A stretch of DNA of 11,291 bases from Rhodobacterales bacterium (lineage in GTDB: Bacteria > Pseudomonadota > Alphaproteobacteria > Rhodobacterales > Rhodobacteraceae): positions 1 to 11,291 of the forward strand of contig JAAFIJ010000057.1 in the NCBI GenBank assembly GCA_013298675.1. The letters run 5' to 3'. This document shows, in pieces, positions 1 through 8,602 of this stretch. The stretch's first letter is position 1. Every line of letters starts with the position of its first letter. Both the position numbers and the translations under genes were made by a program. Below the pieces are notes generated by a model. The model made no database searches and had not been told where the DNA came from. It was given only the letters and a program-made list of their open reading frames with translations.

Positions 1-98
1 GCACACAGTTTCACCAATACCTTGACGGGAACAGCCCCTTCCAAAAGCGAATGTTCTGTGTGGGTACGCAGGTGAATGAATCGGGGGGCGTTGCTCAT
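1..98 (-). CDS. dnaE: DNA polymerase III alpha subunit, N-terminal fragment (partial)
   Basis: Only the first 32 codons are inside the window; the gene runs off the left edge. The reverse complement starts with ATG at 98-96 and reads MSNAPRFIHLRTHTEHSLLE, then GAVPVKVLVKLC. This matches the start of the PHP domain of DnaE-type replicative polymerases, where a Phe-(Ile/Val)-His-Leu-Arg-x-His motif is followed by S-(L/M)-(L/I)-(E/D)-G. The paired histidines (H9, H13) belong to the PHP metal-site motif. An AGGG ribosome-binding sequence (complement of 106-109) lies 7 nt before the ATG, which supports the start. The protein would be the catalytic subunit of the chromosomal replicase. It is divergent from xdhA and not functionally linked to the purine genes. 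The family call is firm for so short a fragment, but the rest of the gene cannot be seen. Confidence 0.85.
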   Translation of the reverse strand, partial: MSNAPRFIHLRTHTEHSLLEGAVPVKVLVKLC

Positions 99-335
99 CC
101 CGCAACCCTATCGAAGGCAGCGGGGCTGTGAAAGCAGCAAAGCCGCTTATCGGCAAAACTTGAAACTGCTTCCCAATTAACCCGAAAAGTAATCCTTGCT
201 CGAATCCTGCACAAAAGGCTTCCTATCCTCTGAGATAAGGGGCAAAAAAGGTCCCAAGGGCGCGTGTCTTGCTTTACGCCGCATCGGGCGAGCGCGCAAA
301 TGCCCTGAAATGGGGAGAAGGCGGCGGGTTAAAAG
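99..335. promoter_or_regulatory. Divergent intergenic region between dnaE and xdhA
   Basis: This 237-bp spacer must hold the promoters of both dnaE (minus) and the xdh operon (plus). I see no convincing -35/-10 pair for either. A weak candidate for dnaE on the minus strand is TTGGGA (complement of 171-176), followed about 18 nt later by a GATAA-containing -10-like element. A small TATC-N6-GATA dyad sits at 224-237, a shape that LysR-type regulators can use, but only 4 bp of each arm pair. No riboswitch-like structure was recognised. A GGGGAGAAGG purine stretch at 312-321 is the likely ribosome-binding region of xdhA. Confidence 0.4.
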
Positions 336-1727
336 ATGACCAAAGTTGCGTTTCTGCTGAACGGAACGCCGATCTGCATTGAGGGGCAGCCCCCAACGCG
401 GACATTGCTGGATTACTTGCGCGAAACGCAGGGCCTTTGTGGCACCAAAGAGGGTTGCAACGAAGGCGATTGCGGCGCTTGCACCGTCATGGTCACCGAT
501 GATGCGGGCGTGCGGGCGCTGAACGCCTGCATCCTGTTTTTGCCGCAGCTTGATGGCAAAGCGGTGCGCACTGTCGAGGGCATCAGCGGGCCATCAGGCC
601 AGATGCACCCGGTCCAGACCGCCATGGTTGAACACCACGGGTCGCAATGCGGATTTTGCACGCCGGGTTTTGTGGTGTCGATGGCCGTGGCCCATGCCAA
701 TGGGCAAACCGATCACGATACGACGCTTGCCGGTAACCTGTGTCGTTGCACAGGATATGCCCCAATCATTCGAGCGGCACAGGCGGCAGAGGCAAAAGTG
801 GTTCCAGCGTGGATGATCACTGACGCGGCGCGATTGGCCGCTATGGGGCACGATGGCGGGTTAGTATCCGCCGTGGAGTTTCGCCCGACGACCACCGCTC
901 AGCTTGCAGGTTGGTATCTGGCCAATCCGAATGCGACCTTGATTGCAGGTGCGACGGATGTGGGTCTATGGGTGACCAAACAGCTGCGTGACTTGACGCA
1001 AATTGCTTTTTTGAACGCCATTGCAGACCTTAAAGGCATCGAAACTGCGGGGGATCAGATCACCATCGGCGCGGGCACAACCATCACCGACTTGTTAGAA
1101 GCGATGCGCCCCGTGCATCCGTCTTTTGCCGAACTGCTGCGCCGCTATGCATCCGTTCAGGTGCGCAACGCCGCCACCATCGGCGGCAACATCGCCAATG
1201 GCTCGCCCATCGCTGACGCGCCACCTGCGCTGATCGCCATGGGGGCCAGATTAACCTTGCAACAAGGCGACACGCGCCGCGACATCGCCTTGGAAGACTT
1301 TTTTGTGGCGTACCGCAAACAAGACCGCCGCCCCGGCGAGTTTGTGCACAGCGTCACGATCCCGACCGCAGCCCCGTCGTTGCGGTGTTACAAGTTGTCA
1401 AAACGGTTTGACCAAGACATTTCCGCTGTTTGCGGCTGTTTTAACATCACGGTTAAGGCGGGTAAGGTCACATCCGCGCGCATCGCCTTTGGCGGAATGG
1501 CCGGAACACCGAAACGCGCCTTGACGGTCGAGGCGGCGCTGATGGGTCAGGCGTGGAATTTGCCCGCCATCACAGCAGCAATGGCGCTGTTTGGCACAGA
1601 TTATCAACCCCTTAGCGATATGCGCGCCACGGGCGAATATCGGTTGCAGACCGCAAAAAACATGCTCGTGCGTTATTTCCACGATCTGGCCGGCGCGCCG
1701 GTTTCGGTGCTGGAGGTACAGTCATGA
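336..1727 (+). CDS. xdhA: Xanthine dehydrogenase small subunit (2Fe-2S and FAD domains)
   Basis: This 463-aa protein is the electron-transfer subunit of bacterial xanthine dehydrogenase. It passes electrons from the molybdenum site in XdhB through two [2Fe-2S] clusters to FAD and on to NAD+. The N-terminal plant-ferredoxin-type domain carries C41, C46, C49 (GCNEGDCGAC) and C65. The second, helical cluster domain carries C105 and C108 (GSQCGFCTPG) and C136 and C138 (LCRCTGY). The FAD domain follows from about residue 185, with TLIAGATDVGLW at 201-212 and TIGGNIANGSPI at 281-292. A C-terminal CO-dehydrogenase-flavoprotein-like region includes KLSKRFDQDISAV at 353-365. Length and sequence agree, from memory, with R. 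capsulatus XdhA (about 462 aa). A TAA stop lies in frame at 330-332, so ATG 336 is the only sensible start. Its purine-rich ribosome site (GGGGAGAAGG, 312-321) is unusually distant, about 14 nt away. The stop overlaps the xdhB start by 4 bp (ATGA). Confidence 0.96.
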   Translation: MTKVAFLLNGTPICIEGQPPTRTLLDYLRETQGLCGTKEGCNEGDCGACTVMVTDDAGVRALNACILFLPQLDGKAVRTVEGISGPSGQMHPVQTAMVEHHGSQCGFCTPGFVVSMAVAHANGQTDHDTTLAGNLCRCTGYAPIIRAAQAAEAKVVPAWMITDAARLAAMGHDGGLVSAVEFRPTTTAQLAGWYLANPNATLIAGATDVGLWVTKQLRDLTQIAFLNAIADLKGIETAGDQITIGAGTTITDLLEAMRPVHPSFAELLRRYASVQVRNAATIGGNIANGSPIADAPPALIAMGARLTLQQGDTRRDIALEDFFVAYRKQDRRPGEFVHSVTIPTAAPSLRCYKLSKRFDQDISAVCGCFNITVKAGKVTSARIAFGGMAGTPKRALTVEAALMGQAWNLPAITAAMALFGTDYQPLSDMRATGEYRLQTAKNMLVRYFHDLAGAPVSVLEVQS

Positions 1728-4024
1728 GCATCGGGAAATCACTTGCACACGACAGTGCCGCCCTGCATGTGCGGGGTGAGGCGCGCTATACCGATGATAT
1801 TCCGTTGCCCGCAGGCGCGCTGCATTTGGCCTTTGGGCTGTCTACATGCGCGCATGGCGACATCACCGCGATAGACCTTGATGCCGTGCGCGCCGCCCCC
1901 GGTGTCATCGGCGTTTATGCGCAAGCCGATTGGCCCGAGATGCCAGATTGCAGCCCCTCGGCGCATGACGAACCGCTTCTGGCCGTGGACCAAGTGCATT
2001 ATTTGGGCCAGCCGGTGTTTTTGGTCGCGGCCACCAGCCATCTTGCTGCGCGCAAAGCTGCCCGCTTGGGGCGCATCACCTATGCGGAACGCCCTGCCCT
2101 ATTGACCGTGGATCAAGCTTTGGCTGCCAACAGCCGGTTTGAACAAGGCCCCGTCATCTGGGCCAAAGGTGACGCAAGCACTGCGATTGCCAATGCCCCG
2201 TTCCAATTGGACGGGAGTTTTGAGGTTGGCGGCCAAGAACACTTTTACCTCGAAGGTCAAGTCGCCGCTGCTTTGCCGCTGGAAGGCGGCGACATGCATG
2301 TCTACTCCTCTACCCAGCATCCAACCGAGATTCAGCACAAGGTTGCACATGCCTTGCACGTGCCCATGCACGCCGTGCGCGTTGAGGTGCGCCGTATGGG
2401 TGGCGGATTTGGCGGCAAGGAAAGTCAGGGCAACGCATTGGCCATCGCCTGCGCCTTAGTTGCACGCGCCACGGGTCGGGCGTGCAAAATGCGCTATGAC
2501 CGCGACGATGATATGATGATTACGGGCAAGCGCCACGATCTGAAAATTCGCTACCGCGTCGGCCATGATGCCGAGGGGCGGATCTTGGGGCTAGAGTTCA
2601 CACATCTGGTACGCTGCGGCTGGGCGCAGGATTTATCCTTGCCAGTTGCCGACCGCGCCATGCTGCACTCTGACAACTGCTATCATTTGCCGCACATCCG
2701 CATTGAAAGCCACCGTCTGAAAACCAACACGCAAAGTGCGACGGCCTATCGCGGCTTTGGTGGTCCGCAAGGGATGATCGGGATTGAACGCGTGATGGAC
2801 CATGTGGCCCATGCGACCGCCCGCCCCCAATTAGAGGTACGGCGGGTCAATTTTTATGCATCGATGGATCAGGCGGGCGCGCCACAACAATCCACCCCGT
2901 TTCACATGCCCGTTGAAGATTTCATCGGCCATGAGCTGGTGGCGGCTTTGGAAACCAGTGCCGACTACCGCGCGCGACGCGCCGAAATAGCGGCATGGAA
3001 CGCCACAAGTCCCATTCTTAAACGTGGCATTGCGCTTACCCCGGTGAAATTCGGCATCTCCTTTACGCTGACCTTTCTGAACCAAGCAGGGGCTTTGGTG
3101 CATGTTTATCAAGACGGGTCGATCCACCTGAACCACGGTGGCACTGAAATGGGTCAAGGGCTGAACCAAAAAGTGGCGCAAGTGGCAGCGTCGGTTTTCG
3201 GCGTACCGATGGAGGTGGTCAAGATCACCCCGACTGACACGGGCAAAGTGCCCAATACCAGTGCGACGGCGGCTAGCTCTGGCTCTGATCTGAACGGCAT
3301 GGCGGTGCAAGCAGCCTGCGAAACGATCCGGGCGCGCATGGCTGATTTTGTGGCGCAAAAGTTTTCTGTGGACGCCAAATCGGTGCGGTTCGCAGGCGGG
3401 CAAGTCAAAGTGGCAGGCGAGGCCTTTGCTTTTGCCCAAGTGGCGGCTTGGGTCTATCAGGGCCGGGTGTCGCTGTCGTCCACCGGGTTTTACGCAACAC
3501 CGAAAATAACGTGGGACCGGGTCAAAGGGTCGGGTCGCCCATTTTTGTACTTTGCTTACGGGGCGGCGGTGACCGAAGTGGTAATCGACACTCTGACCGG
3601 CGAAAACCGGATCTTGCGCGCCGATCTTTTGCACGACACCGGCACCTCGTTGAACCCAAGTCTGGACATCGGCCAAGTTGAGGGGGCCTATGTGCAAGGG
3701 GCGGGCTGGTTGACCACGGAAGAGCTGGTTTGGGATGAAAAGGGCGATTTGCGCACGCACGCCCCCAGCACATATAAGATCCCCAGCTGCTCTGACAGGC
3801 CACGGGTGTTCAACGTGGCCTTATGGGACAAACCCAACCGTGAGGCGACGGTGGGCAAATCAAAGGCTGTGGGCGAGCCGCCGTTCATGTTGGGAATTTC
3901 GGCCTTTTTCGCGTTATCAGATGCCGTGGCTGCCTGTGGCGATGGATCGGTCTACCCTGCCCTTGACGCCCCCGCGACACCAGAACGCGTGTTGATGGCC
4001 GTGCAAAGGCAGCATGATGTTTGA
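1724..4024 (+). CDS. xdhB: Xanthine dehydrogenase large subunit (molybdopterin-binding)
   Basis: This 766-aa protein is the catalytic subunit, which hydroxylates hypoxanthine to xanthine and xanthine to urate at a molybdenum-cofactor site. By recalled alignment with the R. capsulatus and bovine enzymes, the key residues are present: Q198 (STQHPTEIQHK), E233 in MGGGFGGKESQGN, R311 (ADRAMLH; bovine R880), F345 in YRGFGGPQG (bovine F914) and the base E718 in SKAVGEPPFMLG (bovine E1261). Residues E233 and R311 are the purine-positioning pair, which supports a true xanthine dehydrogenase rather than an aldehyde or CO oxidase. The N-terminal a/b-hammerhead region runs from about residue 17 to 125. 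It is about 11 aa shorter than R. capsulatus XdhB, with the difference in a surface segment near residues 380-400. GGAGG at 1712-1716 lies 7 nt before the ATG. Translation is coupled to xdhA by a 4-bp overlap and to xdhC by an 11-bp overlap. Confidence 0.96.
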   Translation: MSIGKSLAHDSAALHVRGEARYTDDIPLPAGALHLAFGLSTCAHGDITAIDLDAVRAAPGVIGVYAQADWPEMPDCSPSAHDEPLLAVDQVHYLGQPVFLVAATSHLAARKAARLGRITYAERPALLTVDQALAANSRFEQGPVIWAKGDASTAIANAPFQLDGSFEVGGQEHFYLEGQVAAALPLEGGDMHVYSSTQHPTEIQHKVAHALHVPMHAVRVEVRRMGGGFGGKESQGNALAIACALVARATGRACKMRYDRDDDMMITGKRHDLKIRYRVGHDAEGRILGLEFTHLVRCGWAQDLSLPVADRAMLHSDNCYHLPHIRIESHRLKTNTQSATAYRGFGGPQGMIGIERVMDHVAHATARPQLEVRRVNFYASMDQAGAPQQSTPFHMPVEDFIGHELVAALETSADYRARRAEIAAWNATSPILKRGIALTPVKFGISFTLTFLNQAGALVHVYQDGSIHLNHGGTEMGQGLNQKVAQVAASVFGVPMEVVKITPTDTGKVPNTSATAASSGSDLNGMAVQAACETIRARMADFVAQKFSVDAKSVRFAGGQVKVAGEAFAFAQVAAWVYQGRVSLSSTGFYATPKITWDRVKGSGRPFLYFAYGAAVTEVVIDTLTGENRILRADLLHDTGTSLNPSLDIGQVEGAYVQGAGWLTTEELVWDEKGDLRTHAPSTYKIPSCSDRPRVFNVALWDKPNREATVGKSKAVGEPPFMLGISAFFALSDAVAACGDGSVYPALDAPATPERVLMAVQRQHDV

Positions 4025-4967
4025 CCTCGATGCCTTGACCATTGCTGTTGACGCCCATGGCCGTGTCGCGCGTCTGGTCGTGGTGGCCTATGACGGCAGT
4101 GCACCGCGTGAAGTGGGGGCGGCCATGTTGGTCTGGGCTGCGGGACAATCAGGCACCATCGGCGGCGGGGTGTTGGAATGGCAAGCCATTCAGCGCGCGC
4201 GTGACATGCTGGGTTTGGGTGGCACCCGTCTTGAACGCACAGCATTGGGCCCCAATCTTGGGCAGTGCTGCGGCGGGGCGGTTAGCGTTTTGACAGAAGT
4301 TTATGACACGCAAACGTTGCCCGTGGGCAAAGCCGGCCTGATTGTCCGCCCGGCTGGGGACCGACACGGTCAACCACAACATATGCCGTTGGCAGTCAAA
4401 CGAAGCCTTGCTGCCGCTCGCGGTCAGGGAATGCGGCCACCTCCGCAATTGATCCAAGGCTGGTTTATTGAACCCGTTGCCCAACCGCAGCGTGACATTT
4501 GGATATGGGGGGCGGGCCATGTAGGGCGCGCATTGGTTGGGGTTCTTGCCGCTTTGCCCGACGTCGCAATCACATGGATCGACGTTGACACTGACCGCTT
4601 TCCCACAAGTGCGGCCGCAAATGTGCGGATATTACCCGTGTCTGAACCTGAACGCGCAGTCCCTCTCGCACCCAAAAGGGCCGAGCATTTGATTGTCAGC
4701 TATTCACACGCGCTTGATTTGGCGTTGTGTCATCTGTTGTTGGGCCATGGCTTTTCGACTTGCGGTTTAATCGGATCGGCAACCAAATGGGCTCGGTTCA
4801 GGTCACGTTTGTCTGCCCTTGGTCATGCGCATAACAAGATTGATCAGATTATTTGCCCGATCGGTGATCCTTCTATGGGAAAACACCCGCAAGAGATTGC
4901 TATTGGCGTTGCAGCAGCGATGATCAGACCAAAGGTTCTGGACTTGCGACAGGAGATTGCGGGATGA
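4014..4967 (+). CDS. xdhC: XdhC molybdenum cofactor insertion/sulfuration chaperone
   Basis: This 317-aa protein belongs to the XdhC/CoxI family. In R. capsulatus, XdhC binds molybdenum cofactor, helps its sulfuration by a cysteine desulfurase, and delivers it to apo-XdhB; it is not part of the mature enzyme. Visible features are the N-terminal GSAPREVGAAMLV segment (28-40), GTIGGGVLEW (47-56) and the conserved GQCCGG motif (C85, C86), expected at the cofactor-binding site. A C-terminal Rossmann-like XdhC_C domain starts at IWGAGHVGRALVG (164-176) and contains SYSHALDLALCHLLL (229-243) and GLIGSATKWARFRSRL (251-266). Two adjacent ATGs are possible starts (4014 and 4017). AAAGG at 4005-4009 is 7 nt from the second, so 4017 may be the true start. 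The 3' end overlaps the transporter ATPase gene by 4 bp. Confidence 0.94.
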   Translation: MMFDLDALTIAVDAHGRVARLVVVAYDGSAPREVGAAMLVWAAGQSGTIGGGVLEWQAIQRARDMLGLGGTRLERTALGPNLGQCCGGAVSVLTEVYDTQTLPVGKAGLIVRPAGDRHGQPQHMPLAVKRSLAAARGQGMRPPPQLIQGWFIEPVAQPQRDIWIWGAGHVGRALVGVLAALPDVAITWIDVDTDRFPTSAAANVRILPVSEPERAVPLAPKRAEHLIVSYSHALDLALCHLLLGHGFSTCGLIGSATKWARFRSRLSALGHAHNKIDQIICPIGDPSMGKHPQEIAIGVAAAMIRPKVLDLRQEIAG

Positions 4968-6505
4968 CGGAAAACCAACGTCCATTGTTGTTGCAGGTCA
5001 GTGGCATCACCAAGGCCTATCCCGGCGTGATCGCCAACTCGGATGTCAGCTTTGCGATTGGCACTGGTGAGGTGCATGCTCTGTTGGGCGAAAATGGTGC
5101 TGGCAAGTCGACGCTTGTCAAAATGATCTATGGGTTGGTGAAACCGGACAGCGGCACGATGACATGGCGCGGCGCGGCCTATGCGCCCTCCGAGCCGCGC
5201 GCGGCGCGGGCCAGCGGTGTGGCGATGGTGTTTCAGCATTTCAGCCTTTTTGAGGCTTTGAACGTCGCAGAGAATGTGGCCCTTGGCATGGAAAATCCAC
5301 CCGGCATGGGGGCGCTTGCCGCCAAGATCAAAGAGGTTTCGACAGCTTACGGTCTGCCGCTTGACCCTGCTCGCATGGTGGGCGACCTGTCTGCCGGAGA
5401 GCGGCAGCGCGTTGAAATCATTCGCTGTTTGCTGCAAGATCCCAAACTGTTGATCATGGATGAACCGACAAGCGTGCTGACCCCGCAAGAGGTAGAGATC
5501 CTGTTTCGTACCTTGCGGCAATTGGCGGCCGAAGGGACCTCAATTCTGTACATCAGCCACAAATTGGAAGAAATCCGCAGCCTGTGTGATTCCGCCACCA
5601 TTTTGCGGCGTGGCAAAGTCGTGGGCAGTTGCATACCGCGCGACCGAACTGCGCGCGAAATGGCCGAACTGATGGTTGGGGCGGTTTTGACTCCCCCCGA
5701 ACGCGGAGCGAAAAAGGATTGGGGCGACGACAAACCAGCGCTAGAGGTGATCGGACTGAACGCCACCTCGCCAATCGCGTTTGGCACATCGTTGAAAGAT
5801 ATCAGCTTTGCAGTAAATCGCGGTGAGATTTTGGGCATTGCCGGCGTGGCAGGCAATGGGCAAGTTGAGCTGCAACTGGCGCTGTCAGGCGAAATTACCT
5901 CGGCCAATGGCATGGTGATGGCGCACGGTGTCGCGATTGGGGCGCATGGCCCAATTGATCGGCGCGAGATCGGTTTTGTCGTGGCCCCCGAAGACCGGTT
6001 AGGGCACGCGGCAGCCCCGGATATGAGTCTTGTTGAAAACGCCTTTCTAACGGGTGCAGTGCGCCAAGGCCTGACGCAGCGCGGCTTTGTCGACTGGCCA
6101 GCAACCCGCGCTTTTGCAGACCAGATCATCCAGACCTACGACGTACGCACGCCCGGCAATCATGTTGCGGCCCGCGCGCTGTCGGGTGGAAATTTGCAGA
6201 AATTCGTCATTGGGCGTGAATTGCTGCAATCGCCCGATGTGATCGTGATCAATCAACCTACCTGGGGTGTGGATGCCGCCGCGGCGGCAGCCATCCGGCA
6301 GGCGATCCTTGACCGCGCAACGGCGGGTGCTGCCATTATCGTGATCTCGCAAGACCTTGATGAGTTGTTGGAATTGTCCGACAACTTTGCCGTGTTGAAC
6401 GAAGGCCGCCTTTCGCCGCCGCGTCCCGTTAAGGGGCTGAGCATCGATGAAATCGGCCTGATGATGGGCGGCGCGCATGGCGCGCAGGCGGTGGCGCATG
6501 TTTGA
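4964..6505 (+). CDS. ABC transporter ATP-binding protein, BMP-type nucleoside/purine uptake (two ABC domains)
   Basis: This 513-aa cytoplasmic ATPase has two fused nucleotide-binding domains, as in the RbsA/MglA and NupO/YufO-like family that partners BMP-type binding proteins. Domain 1 is canonical: Walker A GENGAGKST (42-50), Q-loop near Q91, signature LSAGERQRV (142-150), Walker B LLIMDEPTS (162-170) and H-loop H199. Domain 2 is degenerate. Its Walker A position reads GVAGNGQVEL (294-303) and has no lysine. Its signature is LSGGNLQK (406-413), its Walker B region reads VIVINQPTWGVD (426-437) without the catalytic glutamate, and the H-loop histidine is Q463. Such degeneracy is usual for this family, so I do not read it as decay. 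AGGAGA (4951-4956) is 7 nt before the ATG, and the 4-bp ATGA overlap couples it to xdhC. The substrate is inferred from context to be purines or purine nucleosides. Confidence 0.92.
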   Translation: MTENQRPLLLQVSGITKAYPGVIANSDVSFAIGTGEVHALLGENGAGKSTLVKMIYGLVKPDSGTMTWRGAAYAPSEPRAARASGVAMVFQHFSLFEALNVAENVALGMENPPGMGALAAKIKEVSTAYGLPLDPARMVGDLSAGERQRVEIIRCLLQDPKLLIMDEPTSVLTPQEVEILFRTLRQLAAEGTSILYISHKLEEIRSLCDSATILRRGKVVGSCIPRDRTAREMAELMVGAVLTPPERGAKKDWGDDKPALEVIGLNATSPIAFGTSLKDISFAVNRGEILGIAGVAGNGQVELQLALSGEITSANGMVMAHGVAIGAHGPIDRREIGFVVAPEDRLGHAAAPDMSLVENAFLTGAVRQGLTQRGFVDWPATRAFADQIIQTYDVRTPGNHVAARALSGGNLQKFVIGRELLQSPDVIVINQPTWGVDAAAAAAIRQAILDRATAGAAIIVISQDLDELLELSDNFAVLNEGRLSPPRPVKGLSIDEIGLMMGGAHGAQAVAHV

Positions 6506-6535
6506 TTTCGCAACGAAAACCGGGAGACACCTCGC

Positions 6536-7633
6536 ATGATCCGTTTGGAAAAGCGCCCCCTTCCGTCACAGTTTTGGCAAGTGGCCACCCCTATCGTTGC
6601 AGTTATTATGACGATGTTCGCTGGCGGGTTGATGTTTGCGACTTTGGGTAAGAACCCGATTGAAGTGATCCGCACCATCTTTTGGGACCCGCTGTTTGGT
6701 GAATTCGCGTGGTATTTGCGCGGACAATTGATGGTCAAAGCGGGACCGCTGATCTTGATCGCCATTGGCCTGTCTCTGGGGTTCAGGGCGGGAATTTGGA
6801 ACATCGGTGCCGAAGGTCAATACATCATGGGGGCGATCTGCGGTGCGGCCGTGGGACTTGCGGTTTTTCCCACCGAGAACCGATTGATTTTTCCTGTGAT
6901 GATTGTCGCCGGGGCGTTTGGCGGATGGGCTTGGGCGATGATCCCGGCGATTCTGAAAACCCGTTTCAACACCAATGAAATCCTGGTTTCCTTGATGCTG
7001 GTTTATGTTGCCCAGTCCATTTTGGCGATGGCGGCACTTGGATTTTTGCGCAATCCCGAAGGATCAGGTTTCCCCGGCAGCCGCAACTTTTCCAGTTATC
7101 CAGCGGCGGCCAACCCCGAAATCATTGCGGGATCAGGTTTGCATTGGGGGGGCGTGTTTGCCCTGATCACGGCGGGCTTGCTGTATATTCTGTTACAACG
7201 CCATATTCTTGGCTTTCAGATCAAACTGGCGGGTCAAGCCCCCCGCGCTGCACGGTTTCACGGTGTTGTGCCTGAAAAGCTGGTGGTGCTGTGCATGGGA
7301 CTTTCCGGCGCGCTGGCGGGATTGGCGGGGTTGTTTGAGGTGACAGGTCCGGCAGGTCAAATCAGCATCGATTTCAACGCCGGCTATGGTTTTACCGCGA
7401 TTATCGTGGCGTTCTTGGGCCGGTTGAACCCGCTGGGCATCGTCCTTGCAGGGCTATTGATGGCGCTGACGTATATCGGGGGCGAAATGGCTGCGACAAA
7501 TCTGGGTTTGCCCTCGGCGGCAGTTCAGGCGTTTCAAGGAATGCTGCTGTTCTTCCTTTTGGCCATTGATGTGATGTCAAATTATCGTCTACGGCTGAAA
7601 AGCACCGCTGCAAAAATGTTGGGGGTGAAATGA
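6536..7633 (+). CDS. ABC transporter permease 1 (BPD_transp_2 family, nucleoside/purine type)
   Basis: This 365-aa inner-membrane protein has a hydrophobic pattern suggesting 8-10 membrane segments, roughly at residues 15-38, 68-84, 93-112, 117-139, 149-169, 203-222, 246-268, 283-313 (probably two) and 331-347. The segment FRAGIWNIGAEGQYIMGA (83-100) is the hallmark of permeases that work with BMP-family binding proteins, such as the Bacillus guanosine transporter. The cytoplasmic loop QIKLAGQAPRAARFHGV (228-244) corresponds to the ATPase-contacting coupling region. A GGGAG site (6522-6526) lies 9 nt before the ATG. A 30-bp gap separates it from the ATPase gene, and its stop overlaps the second permease start (ATGA). 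It should form a heterodimer with permease 2. Family assignment is firm; the substrate is inferred. Confidence 0.92.
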   Translation: MIRLEKRPLPSQFWQVATPIVAVIMTMFAGGLMFATLGKNPIEVIRTIFWDPLFGEFAWYLRGQLMVKAGPLILIAIGLSLGFRAGIWNIGAEGQYIMGAICGAAVGLAVFPTENRLIFPVMIVAGAFGGWAWAMIPAILKTRFNTNEILVSLMLVYVAQSILAMAALGFLRNPEGSGFPGSRNFSSYPAAANPEIIAGSGLHWGGVFALITAGLLYILLQRHILGFQIKLAGQAPRAARFHGVVPEKLVVLCMGLSGALAGLAGLFEVTGPAGQISIDFNAGYGFTAIIVAFLGRLNPLGIVLAGLLMALTYIGGEMAATNLGLPSAAVQAFQGMLLFFLLAIDVMSNYRLRLKSTAAKMLGVK

Positions 7634-8565
7634 TGGATTTTGGCGGTATCAACCCGGCCATCCTGATCGCGTCACTTATGGTCGCATCGGTGCCTATCAT
7701 GCTTGCAGCGTTAGGCGAATTGGTGGTCGAGAAATCGGGCGTCCTGAACCTTGGGGTCGAGGGGATGATGATCATGGGGGCGATTTGCGGATTTATAACT
7801 GCGGTCAAGACCGGCAATCCCTATCTTGGTTTTCTGGGCGGGGCGGCCGGGGGTGCGGCGCTAAGCCTGATTTTTGCCTTTCTGACCCAAAGCCTGTTGG
7901 CCAATCAGGTGGCCACAGGTCTGGCGCTGACCATGTTCGGGCTGGGACTGTCAAGCCTGATGGGCCAAGGGTACAATGGCATCAAACCTCCGCTGACAGG
8001 TGTTGTGCCCTTTGGCCCGTTGCGTGATATTCCCGGGATCGGGCGTATGCTGTTCAGCCATGACTGGATGGTCTACTTTTCCATCGGGGTCGTGGCCGCA
8101 ACTTGGTATGTGCTGAAATATACCCGCACCGGTCTGATCATCCGTGCGGTGGGTGAAAGCCATGATGCGGCCCATGCGCTGGGGTATAAGGTTAACCGAA
8201 TTCGTCTGATGTGTATCCTCTTTGGTGGCGCAATGGCTGGGTTGGGCGGCGCATATATCAGCCTGATCCGCGTGCCCCAATGGACCGATGGAATCACTGC
8301 TGGTGCGGGTTGGATCGCCCTTGCTATCGTGGTCTTTGCAAGCTGGAAACCACTGCGCGTCTTAATCGGTGCTTATCTTTTTGGCGGCATCACTGTTTTA
8401 CAGCTAAATTTGCAGGCGGCAGGCTCGGCCATACCTGTCGAATACTTGTCGATGTCACCATATCTGATAACCATTCTTGTGTTGGTGATCATGTCATCTG
8501 GAAAGGGTCGGACAGCTTTGAATGCGCCAGCCGCTTTAGGCCAGAATTTCCACGCCTCTCGATAG
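7630..8565 (+). CDS. ABC transporter permease 2 (BPD_transp_2 family, nucleoside/purine type)
   Basis: This 311-aa inner-membrane protein is the shorter permease that pairs with permease 1. The conserved EKSGVLNLGVEGMMIMGA segment (34-51) corresponds to the RAGIWNIGAEGQ-type motif of its partner. GLIIRAVGESHDAAHALGY (168-186) is the likely coupling loop to the ATPase. Hydrophobic segments lie near residues 8-28, 44-58, 66-86, 93-111, 146-163, 191-213, 225-257 (probably two) and 277-289. Two ATGs, at 7630 and 7633, are both possible starts. GGGGG at 7621-7625 is 4 nt from the first and 7 nt from the second, so the second may be preferred. The gene overlaps permease 1 by 4 bp. A 59-bp spacer with a hairpin separates it from the binding-protein gene. 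Confidence 0.92.
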   Translation: MMDFGGINPAILIASLMVASVPIMLAALGELVVEKSGVLNLGVEGMMIMGAICGFITAVKTGNPYLGFLGGAAGGAALSLIFAFLTQSLLANQVATGLALTMFGLGLSSLMGQGYNGIKPPLTGVVPFGPLRDIPGIGRMLFSHDWMVYFSIGVVAATWYVLKYTRTGLIIRAVGESHDAAHALGYKVNRIRLMCILFGGAMAGLGGAYISLIRVPQWTDGITAGAGWIALAIVVFASWKPLRVLIGAYLFGGITVLQLNLQAAGSAIPVEYLSMSPYLITILVLVIMSSGKGRTALNAPAALGQNFHASR

Positions 8566-8585
8566 TGGGGCCAATAAATCAAACC

Positions 8586-8602
8586 GGGGCGGCTGCCGCC
8601 CC
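8586..8602 (+). promoter_or_regulatory. GC-rich intercistronic hairpin between permease 2 and binding-protein genes
   Basis: GGGGCGG (8586-8592) pairs perfectly with CCGCCCC (8596-8602) around a CTG loop, making a 7-bp all-G/C stem. It sits 21 bp after the permease stop and 22 bp before the binding-protein ATG, outside the ribosome-binding site (GGGGAG, 8612-8617). The following bases (TCAATTTAC) form only a poor T-tract. It may therefore act as a weak attenuator or as a 3'-end mRNA stabiliser rather than a complete terminator. Confidence 0.6.

Noticed and set aside
2831..3760. 309-codon minus-strand open frame
   Set aside because: It lies wholly antisense to xdhB, whose residues match a known family throughout. 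Its composition (many Arg, His, Pro) is typical of a shadow frame in GC-rich DNA.
5347..6129. 260-codon minus-strand open frame
   Set aside because: It is antisense to the transporter ATPase, which has intact motifs, and it has no recognisable domain of its own.
5843..6355. Degenerate second ABC domain (no Walker A lysine, Gln in place of Glu/His) as a sign of a broken gene
   Set aside because: Double-domain ATPases of the RbsA/NupO-like family normally have an inactive second or first site. The frame is intact and the signature motif LSGGN is kept.
8586..8602. Hairpin read as a full rho-independent terminator splitting the transporter operon
   Set aside because: The stem is strong but the following bases are not a T-run, and the binding-protein gene belongs functionally with the permeases.
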